DNA of 64,000 nt, from contig NC_079875.1 of assembly GCF_029227915.1 (NCBI RefSeq), positions 30,759,501-30,823,500 on the forward strand, given 5' to 3'. Source of the stretch: Hydractinia symbiolongicarpus. Its lineage: Eukaryota; Cnidaria; Hydrozoa; Anthoathecata; Hydractiniidae. Shown one piece after another: positions 54,891 to 64,000 of the stretch. The position numbers and the translations under genes are program-made. The notes beneath the pieces are model-generated. The model saw nothing but the letters and a program-made list of their open reading frames with translations. It ran no database searches and was not told the DNA's origin. Every line of letters begins with the position of its first letter. Position 1 is the stretch's first letter.

Positions 54891-55151
54891 GGAAAATGAA
54901 TGAAAAACTTGTTTGCTAATTTCTACGATAATCTTGGCAAAATCACTCTAATAATACATATATGAAACACCAATTTTCAGTATAAATATTTTGTATCAAT
55001 TAAATGTATTTACGGGGCAATGTGTTTTGGAATGTATACAGTGAATTAGTGACAACAAAAAGCTGTTATTTGCTACCAGATTTTCTTTTTTTCTGTTGGC
55101 TGTATAACAATACTTTAAAAACTAAATAAAACTCTGCAAAATGAACTGTCA
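54891..55151. other. 3' flank of the zinc-finger/SAP gene
   Basis: AT-rich, non-coding. It probably contains the 3' UTR of the reverse-strand gene whose stop codon is at 55152-55154. Confidence 0.3.
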
Positions 55152-55905
55152 TTATTCACTTGAAAGAAGTCCTTCTAATCTACGAATTAATACTTCCTTG
55201 TTCCCAGCAACAAAACGATTGCGAATTTTTAGATGACTTCTGAGCTCAGACATGGTTAATTGTGATGGGATAATAATATTTGGATTGACACAGCGACCAT
55301 TAGTATGACTTGATTTCACATGACAGCTTAGCATAGATTCATCAGAAAATGTCATTTCACAACTCTTACATGCAACTGGTTTTAATATTCCAACAACATC
55401 TGCAATCAAATGACCACTTTGAGCACATTGAATAATCCTTGTTGAATTGAAACAGGTTTCACAAATATCAGAATTGTTAAAGAAGGGACGCGAGCATTAA
55501 CAATAAATAACATCACTATCATCCAAATTTGGCTTTCTTGGTCTATAGTGGGAGTGATAGGTTGCCTTTGTAGGAAAATGATACGGTAGGTAGAAGTTAC
55601 GTACAAATCTTGACCTTATACTGCTGGTTTAGTAAAGTGATCTCATTTTCTAGTTCAGTTTTCTCCACAATAGTTTTATCGCATTGCTTCTTTTTTTTTG
55701 AATTCTTGAAGCGTCAGCTCATTTACAAATTATTCCAATGTCTCCTTCTGGGCAACCAGCGCTCTAACCTGACTATTTTTCCATAGTTGGGGAAGACTTC
55801 CAAAACACTAACTGTCACCTCTTTGTTACATTTACCTTTATGCCCGATGGCATTTGAACACAGGCCCTTATTTCTATTACAACAAACATCACTAAAAAAA
55901 AACAA
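55152..55905 (-). pseudogene. C2H2 zinc-finger plus SAP-domain protein, C-terminal part, frame broken
   Basis: Reading the reverse strand: CNRNKGLCSNAIGHKGKCNK near 55860, a coiled-coil (KTIVEKTELENEITLLNQQY), then RPRKPNLDDSDVIYC, a TAA, CSRPFFNNSDICETCFNSTR and QCAQSGHLIADVVG. A C2H2 finger follows, CKSCEMTFSDESMLSCHVKS-SH (C-x2-C-x12-H-x4-H), and then a SAP-like helix pair, TMSELRSHLKIRNRFVAGNK and EVLIRRLEGLLSSE, ending at TGA/TAA 55152. SAP motifs bind AT-rich DNA, so a chromatin or transposon-associated role is plausible. The frame is lost at a run of nine A (near 55693) and at the TAA near 55500. These could be sequencing errors in homopolymers, but two breaks favour a pseudogene. Confidence 0.5.
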
Positions 55906-56519
55906 GGCTAAGTTTAGCTACCTAGCTATATAGCTAGCTAGCTATATTTTAGCTAGAGCTCTTCTAAACTATATGTTCTACTCTAACTGAATGCAAATAA
56001 TCTTAGCTAGCTATTTATTAACTAGTTTTAGGCCGGTTTAAAAAAAGTAAAATGTTTTTAGTGGCTAAAATTAAAAAAACATAATGGCCAAAACATTTTC
56101 CACTGCTAGGACTCGCCTGAAAAGTTATGGTGTTCGGTAGAAATTAAAATGCACTTTATATATTTATTTGTAACTCCATTTTAACCTGCATCTGAATTTT
56201 TTTGAGCAGACTCCATAAACATTGATTACAATTTCTACCTTGTTAAAATTTACAAAAGTTACGGCAAACTTGATATATGACAACCAAATATTCAAAAATC
56301 CAAAAATTTGACATATTTTGGCGCTCCGGAATAATATTTTCAACTTCTATCAAAAAGCCACAAAGTAGAACCACGCAGAAACCTTTCCTGTTTCATTGTC
56401 ATAATAGAGCTCAAAAACGATAATAATGCAATGCATGGCTGCTTTAACTTAGGTAAAATTTGCAAAAATGGCCATGTAAGAGGTGAAATGAGTTACTCTA
56501 ACATACTAATTTTTATTTA
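55906..56519. other. Gene-poor stretch with AGCT-rich simple repeats
   Basis: 55911-55955 is dominated by palindromic TAGCTAGC-type repeats. The rest is AT-rich without coding signal and ends where satellite block 3 begins. Confidence 0.4.
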
Positions 56520-59500
56520 GCTTTAACAACGTCTCAGGTTCCATATATTTTAGTCGTAAATTTGATAAACGAGGCATTTTAAAGTGACGAGTGTCATGTA
56601 CTTGCCATTTTTAGCATTGACACAAGATAATTGTCATTCAGGGTCAACAACCTCGTCTCAGGTTCAATGTATTTAAGCCGTAAAATTGATAAACGAGGCA
56701 TTTAAAAGAGACAAATGTCTCACATATTTGCGATTCTTCGTGTTGATACAAGATAAATGTCATTTGGGGTGAACAACGTCTCAGGTTCTATATATTTTAC
56801 TCGTAAAATTGATAAACGAGGCGTTTCAAAGTGACGAGTGTCATGTACTTGCCATGTTTAGCATTGATACAAGATAATTGTCATTTAGGGTCAACAAACT
56901 CGTCCCAGTTTCTATGTATTTTAGCCGTAAAATTGATAAACGAGGCATTTCAAAGTGACCAGTGCCATGTATTTGCGATTTTTCGCATTGATACAGGATA
57001 ATTGTTGCTTAGGGTCGACAACCTCGTCTCAGGTTCTATGTATTTTAGCCGTATAATTGACAAACGAGGCATTTCAAAGTAACGAGTGTCATGTACTTGC
57101 GACTTTTCTTATTGATACAAGATAATTGTCATTTAGGGTCGAGTACCTCGTCTCAGGTTCTATATATTTTAGTTGTAAAATTGATAAACGAGGCATTAAA
57201 AGTGACCAGTGTCATGTATTTGCAATTTTTCGTATTGATACAAGATAATTGTCATTTAGGGTCGACAACCTCGTCCCAGTTTCTATGTATTTTGGCCGTA
57301 AAATTGATAAACGAGGCATTTCAAAGTGACCAGTGCCATCTATTTGCGATTTTTCGCATTGATACAGGATAATTGTTGGTTAGGGTCGACAACTTCGTCT
57401 CAGGTTCTATGTATTTTAGCCGTATAATTGATAAACGAGGCATTTCAAAGTAACGAGTGTCATGTACTTGCGATTTTTCGTTTTGATACAAGATAATTGT
57501 CATTTAGGGTCGAGTACCTTGTCTCAGGTTCTATATATTTTAGCCGTAAAATTGATAAACGAGGCATTTAAAAGAGATAAATGTCTCACATATTTGCGAT
57601 TCTTCGTGTTGACAGAAGATAATTGTCATTTGGGGTCAACAACGTCTCAGGTTCCATATATTTTAGTCGTAAATTTGATAAACGAGGCATTTTAAAGTGA
57701 CGAGTGTCATGTACTTGCCATTTTTAGCATTGACACAAGATAATTGTCATTCAGGGTCAACAACCTCGTCTCAGGTTCTATATATTTTAGCTGTAAAATT
57801 GATAAACGAGGCATTTAAAGGAGACAAATGTCTCACATATTTGCGATTCTTCGTGTTGATACAAGATAATTGTCAATTAGGGTCGAGTACCTCGTCTCAG
57901 GTTCTATATATTTTAGTTGTAAAATTGATAAACGAGGCATTAAAAGTGACCAGTGTCATGTATTTGCAATTTTTCGTATTGATACAAGATAATTGTCATT
58001 TAGGGTCGACAACCTCGTCCCAGTTTCTATGTATTTTGGCCGTAAAATTGATAAACGAGGCATTTCAAAGTGACCAGTGCCATCTATTTGCGATTTTTCG
58101 CATTGATACAGGATAATTGTTGGTTAGGGTCGACAACTTCGTCTCAGGTTCTATGTATTTTAGCCGTATAATTGATAAACGAGGCATTTCAAAGTAACGA
58201 GTGTCATGTACTTGCGATTTTTCGTTTTGATACAAGATAATTGTCATTTAGGGTCGAGTACCTTGTCTCAGGTTCTATATATTTTAGCCGTAAAATTGAT
58301 AAACGAGGCATTTAAAAGAGATAAATGTCTCACATATATGCGATTCTTCGTGTTGATACAAGATAATTGTCATTTGGGGTCAACAACGTCTCAGGTTCCA
58401 TATATTTTAGTCGTAAATTTGATAAACGAGGCATTTTAAAGTGACGAGTGTCATGTACTTGCCATTTTTAGCATTGACACAAGATAATTGTCATTCAGGG
58501 TCAACAACCTCGTCTCAGGTTCTATATATTTTAGCCGTAAAATTGATAAACGAGGCATTTAAAAGAGACAAATGTCTCACATATTTGCGATTCTTCGTGT
58601 TGATACAAGATAAATGTCATTTGGGGTCAACAACGTCTCAGGTTCTGTATACTTTACTCGTAAAATTGATAAACGAGGCATTTCAAAGTGACGAATGTCA
58701 TGTACTTGCCATTTTTAGCATTGACACAAGATAATTGTCATTCAGGGTCAACAACCTCGTCTCAGGTTCTATATATTTTAGCCGTAAAATTGATAAACGA
58801 GGCATTTAAAAGAGACAAATGTCTCACATATTTGCGATTCTTCGTGTTGATACAAGATAAATGTCATTTGGGGTCAACAACGTCTCAGGTTCTGTATACT
58901 TTACTCGTAAAATTGATAAACGAGGCATTAAAAGTGACCAGTGTCATGTATATGCAATTTTTCGTATTGATACAAGATAATTGTACCTTAGGGTCAGCAA
59001 CGTCTCAGGTTTTCTATATTTTAGCCGTAAAATTGATAAACGAGGCATTTAAAAGAGACAAATGTCTCATATATTTGCGATTCTTCGTGTTGATACAAGA
59101 TAATTGTCATTTAGGGACGACAATCTCGTCTCAGGTTCAATATATTTTAGTTGTAAAATTGATAAACGAGGCATTTCAAAGTAACGAGTGTCATGTACTT
59201 GCGATTTTTCGTTTTGATACAAGATAATTGTCATTTAGGGTGGAGTACCTTGTCTCAGGTTCTATATATTTTAGCCGTAAAATTGATAAACGAGGCATTT
59301 AAAAGTGACCAGTGCCATGTATTACCGATTTTTCGCATTGATACAGGATAATTGTTGCTTAGGGTCGACAACCTCGTCTCAGGTTCTATGTATTTTAGCC
59401 GTATAATTGATAAACGAGGCATTTCAAAGTAACGAGTGTCATGTACTTGCGACTTTTCTTATTGACACAAGATAATTGTCATTTAGGGTCGAGTACCTCG

Positions 59501-62500
59501 TCTCAGGTTCTATATATTTTAGTTGTAAAATTGATAAACGAGGCATTAAAAGTGACCAGTGTCATGTATTTGCAATTTTTCGTATTGATACAAGATAATT
59601 GTCATTTAGGGTCGACAACCTCGTCCCAATTTCTATGTATTTTGGCCGTAAAATTGATAAACGAGGCATTTCAAAGTGACCAGTGCCATCTATTTGCGAT
59701 TTTTCGCATTGATACAGGATAATTGTCGGTTAGGGTCGACAACTTCGTCTCAGGTTCTATGTATTTTAGCCGTATAATTGATAAACGAGGCATTTCAAAG
59801 TAACGAGTGTCATGTACTTGCGATTTTTCGTTTTGATACAAGATAATTGTCATTTAGGGTCGAGTACCTTGTCTCAGGTTCTATATATTTTAGCCGTAAA
59901 ATTAATAAACGAGGCATTTAAAAGAGATAAATGTCTCACATATTTGCGATTCTTCGTGTTGATACAAGATAATTGTACCTTAGGGTCAGCAACGTCTCAG
60001 GTTTTCTATATTTTAGCCGTAAAATTGATAAACGAGGCATTTAAAAGAGACAAATGTCTCATATATTTGCGATTCTTCGTGTTGATACAAGATAATTGTC
60101 ATTTAGGGACGACAATCTCGTCTCAGGTTCAATATATTTTAGTTGTAAAATTGATAAACGAGGCATTTCAAGGTGACGAGTGTCATGTATTTGCAATTTT
60201 TTGTATTGATACAAGATAATTGTACCTTAGGGTCAGCAACCTCGTCTCAGGTTCTATATATTTTAGCCGTAAAATTGATAAACGAGGCATTTAAAAGAGA
60301 CAAATGTCTCACATATTTGCGCTTCTTCGTGTTGATACAAGATAAATGTCATTTGGGGTCAACAACGTCTCAGGTTCTGTATATTTTTCTCGTAAAATTG
60401 ATAAACGAGGCATTTCAAACTGACGAGTGTCATGTACTTGCCATTTTTAGCATTGATACAAGATATTGTCAATTAGGGTCAACAACCTCGTCTCAGGTTC
60501 TATGTATTTAAGCCGTAAAATTGATAAACGAGGCATTTAAAAGAGACAAATGTCTCACATATTTGCGATTCTTCGTGTTGATACAAGATAAATGTCATTT
60601 GGGGTGAATAACGTCTCAGGTTCTATATATTTTACTCGTAAAATTGATAAACGAGGCATTTCAAAGTGACCAGTGTCATGTATTTGTAATTTTTCGTATT
60701 GATACAAGATAATTGTACCTTAGGGTCAGCAACGTCTCAGGTTCCATATATTTTAGTCGTAAAATTGATAAACGAGGCATTTTAAAGTGACCAGTGCCAT
60801 GTATTTGCGATTTTTCGTATTGATACAGGATAATTGTCAATTAGGGTCAACAACTTCGTCTCAGGTTTTCTATATTTTAGCCGTAAAATTGATAAACGAG
60901 GCATTTAACAGAGACAAATGTCTCATATATTTGCGATTCTTCGTGTTGATACAAGATAAATGTCATTTGGGGTCAACAACGTCTCAGGTTCTGTATATTT
61001 TAGTTGTAAAATTGATAAACGAGGCATTTCAAAGTGACCAGTGTCATGTATTTGCAATTTTTCGTATTGATACAAGATAATTGTACCTTAGGGTCAGCAA
61101 CGTCTCAGGTTCCATATATTTTCGTCGTAAAATTGATAAACGAGGCATTTCAAAGTGACCAGTGCCATCTATTTGCGATTTTTCGCATTGATACAGGATA
61201 ATTGTCGGTTAGGGTCGACAACTTCGTCTCAGGTTCTATGTATTTTAGCCGTATAATTGATAAACGAGGCATTTCAAAGTAACGAGTGTCATGTACTTGC
61301 GATTTTTCGTTTTGATACAAGATAATTGTCATTTAGGGTCGAGTACCTTGTCTCAGGTTCTATATATTTTAGCCGTAAAATTGATGAACGAGGCATTTAA
61401 AAGAGATAAATGTCTCACATATTTGCGATTCTTCGTGTTGATACAAGATAAATGTCATTTGGGGTCAACAACCTCTCAGGTTCTGTATATTTTAGTTGTA
61501 AAATTGATAAACGAGGCATTTCAAAGTGACCAGTGTCATGTATTTGCAATTTTTCGTATTGATACAAGATAATTGTACCTTAGGGTCAGCAACCTCGTCT
61601 CAGGTTCTACATATTTTAGCCGCAAAATTGATAAACGAGGCATTTAAAAGAGACAAATGTCTCACATATTTGCGATTCTTCGTGTTGATACAAGATAAAT
61701 GTCATTTGGGGTCAACAACATCTCAGGTTCTGTATACTTTACTCGTAAAATTGATAAACGAGGCATTTCAAACTGACGAGTGTCATGTTCTTGCCATTTT
61801 TAGCATTGATACAAGATAATTGTCAATTAGGGTCAACAACCTCGTCTCAGGTTCTATGTATTTAAGCCGTAAAATTGATAAACGAGGCATTTAAAAGAGA
61901 CAAATGTCTCACATATTTGCGATTCTTCGTGTTGATACAAGATAAATGTCATTTGGGGTCAACAACGTCTCAGGTTCTGTATATTTTAGTTGTAAAATTG
62001 ATAAACAAGGCATTTCAAAGTGACCAGTGCCATGTATTTGCAATTTTTCGTATTGATACAAGATAATTGTACCTTAGGGTCAGCAACGTCTCAGGTTTTC
62101 TATATTTTAGCCGTAAAATTGATAAACGAGGCATTTAAAAGAGACAAATGTCTCATATATTTGCGATTCTTCGTGTTGATACAAGATAATTGTCATTTAG
62201 GGACGACAATCTCGTCTCAGGTTCAATATATTTTAGTTGTAAAATTGATAAACGAGGCATTTCAAGGTGACGAGTGTCATGTATTTGCAATTTTTTGTAT
62301 TGATACAAGATAATTGTACCTTAGGGTCAGCAACCTCGTCTCAGGTTCTATATATTTTAGCCGTAAAATTGATAAACGAGGCATTTAAAAGAGACAAATG
62401 TCTCACATATTTGCGCTTCTTCGTGTTGATACAAGATAAATGTCATTTGGGGTCAACAACGTCTCAGGTTCTGTATATTTTTCTCGTAAAATTGATAAAC

Positions 62501-64000
62501 GAGGCATTTCAAACTGACGAGTGTCATGTACTTGCCATTTTTAGCATTGATACAAGATATTGTCAATTAGGGTCAACAACCTCGTCTCAGGTTCTATGTA
62601 TTTAAGCCGTAAAATTGATAAACGAGGCATTTAAAAGAGACAAATGTCTCACATATTTGCGATTCTTCGTGTTGATACAAGATAAATGTCATTTGGGGTG
62701 AATAACGTCTCAGGTTCTATATATTTTACTCGTAAAATTGATAAACGAGGCATTTCAAAGTGACCAGTGTCATGTATTTGCAATTTTTCGTATTGATACA
62801 AGATAATTGTACCTTAGGGTCAGCAACGTCTCAGGTTCCATATATTTTAGTCGTAAAATTGATAAACGAGGCATTTTAAAGTGACCAGTGCCATGTATTT
62901 GCGATTTTTCGTATTGATACAGGATAATTGTCAATTAGGGTCAACAACTTCGTCTCAGGTTTTCTATACTTTAGCCGTAAAATTGATAAACGAGGCATTT
63001 AAAAGAGACAAATGTCTCATATATTTGCGATTCTTCGTGTTGATACAAGATAATTGTCATTTAGGGACGACAATCTCGACTCAGTTTCTATAAGTTTTAG
63101 TTGTAAAATTGATAAACGAGGCATTTCAAAGTAACGAGTGTCATGTACTTGCGACTTTTCTTATTGATACAAGATAATTGTCATTTAGGGTCGAGTACCT
63201 CGTCTCAGGTTTTATATATTTTAGCCTGAAAATTGATAAACAAGACATTCAAAAGAGACAAATGTCTCATATATTTGCTATTCTTCGTGTTGATACAAGA
63301 TAATTGTCATTTAGGGTCAACAACCTCGTCTCAGGTTCCATTTATTTTAGTCGTATAATTGCTAAACGAGGCATTTCAAAGTGACGAGTGTGATGTATTT
63401 GCGATTTTTCGTATTGGTACAAGATAATTGTCATTTAGGGACGACAAGCTCGTTAAAGTTTCTATATATTTTAGCCGTAAAATTGATAAACGAGGCATTC
63501 AAAAGAGACAAATGTCTCATATATATGCGATTCTTCGTGTTCGTACAAGATATGTGCCATTTAGGGTGGACACCCTCATCTAAGTTTCTATATATTTTAG
63601 TCGTAAAATTGATAAACGAGGCACTTAAAAGAGACAAATGTCTGATATTCTTGCCATTTTTCCTACTGATATAAGATAATTGTTATTTAGGGACGACAAC
63701 CTCGTCTCAGTTTCTATAAGTTTTAGTTGTAAAATTGATAAACGAGGCATTTCAAAGTGACGAGTGTCATGTATATGCGACTTTTCGTATTGATACAAGA
63801 TAATTGTCATTTAGCGTCGACAACCTCGTCCCAGTTTCTATGTATTTTGGCCGTAAAATTGATAAACGAGGCATTTCAAAGTGACCAGTGCCATCTATTT
63901 GCGATTTTTCGCAATGATACAGGATAATTGTCGGTTAGAGTCGACAACTTCGTCTCAGGTTCTATGTATTTTAGCCGTATAATTGATAAACGAGGCATTT
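56520..64000 (+). repeat. 123-124-bp satellite, block 3 (about 60 units, runs off the window)
   Basis: The core TTGATAAACGAGGCATTT recurs every 123-124 bp to the window end, with TATATTTTAGCCGTAAAA before it and ATTGATACAAGATAATTG, GGGTCGACAACCTCGTCTCA and GGTTC after it. Two unit types intermix: one with TCAAAGTGACCAGTGTCATG, the other with AAAAGAGACAAATGTCTCAC, whose GAGACAAATGTCTC is a 5-bp-stem hairpin. Larger blocks repeat with little change: about 744 bp (57321 versus 58065), 2350 bp (57321 versus 59671), 1479 bp (59671 versus 61150) and 2094 bp (60173 versus 62267; 60787 versus 62881), showing higher-order structure. Frames of 60-180 codons in both directions are by-products of the period. 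Confidence 0.96.

Noticed and set aside
57091-63810. Many 60-180-codon frames on both strands encoding repeats such as FFVLIQDNCHLGS
   Set aside because: They follow the 123-124-bp satellite period and vanish where a unit is 124 rather than 123 bp long; there is no start context, splice signal or family resemblance. They are by-products of the repeat.

Overview
This is a eukaryotic window, AT-rich and dominated by repeats. GT-AG intron signals, short in-phase exons, a CR1-type LINE, Helitron ends, pogo and Tc1 transposases and SINEs all point to an animal. The style of the repeats and orphan transposase-like proteins suggests a cnidarian, probably a hydrozoan. That placement is inference: no rRNA or conserved housekeeping gene is present to prove it. 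I see no bacterial operons and no CRISPR array.

Layout. 1-6.5 kb: a BEN-like terminal exon cut by the window edge, a well-supported four-exon zinc-finger gene (606-1742), a 3.8-kb non-autonomous Helitron (2062-5828), and a small three-exon gene starting 40 bp after the Helitron end. 8.9-9.4 kb: a two-exon coiled-coil gene broken by an almost perfect 31-bp inverted duplication. 10.4-11.2 kb: a seven-copy 109-bp tandem repeat. 12.0-15.2 kb: a two-gene module, an intact 167-aa protein followed by a large DDE-transposase-like frame interrupted by two stop codons. 17.9-18.6 kb: an acidic terminal exon and a reverse Helitron remnant.

18.95-30.7 kb: a pogo/Tigger-type transposase pseudogene split inside its catalytic domain by a 10.7-kb array of 808-bp units. 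Both array edges coincide with the ends of a 189-bp MITE-like module that has terminal inverted repeats and a TA target site. Each unit also carries four hairpin palindromes. This is the most striking structure in the window.

30.9-36.2 kb: a decayed MULE-like transposase, a SINE, and a broken reverse-strand Cys-rich gene with a Tc1-like fragment inside its span. 37.3-44.1 kb: a second copy of the Helitron, carrying an uninterrupted reverse-strand CR1-like LINE ORF (endonuclease plus reverse transcriptase, with a 2A-like motif near its N-terminus). 44.1-45.2 kb: another Helitron start and a Ty3/gypsy LTR remnant. 47-48.3 kb: decayed exons. 49.6-64 kb: a 123-124-bp satellite in three blocks with higher-order duplications. 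It is interrupted by a hAT-like element carrying a G/C-homopolymer foldback MITE, and by a non-satellite island with tRNA-headed SINEs and a broken zinc-finger/SAP gene.

Few genes here look functional. The plausibly intact ones are the 606-1742 gene, the 5869-6513 gene, the 12371-12874 ORF and the LINE ORF. The rest is a layered record of transposition and tandem amplification.
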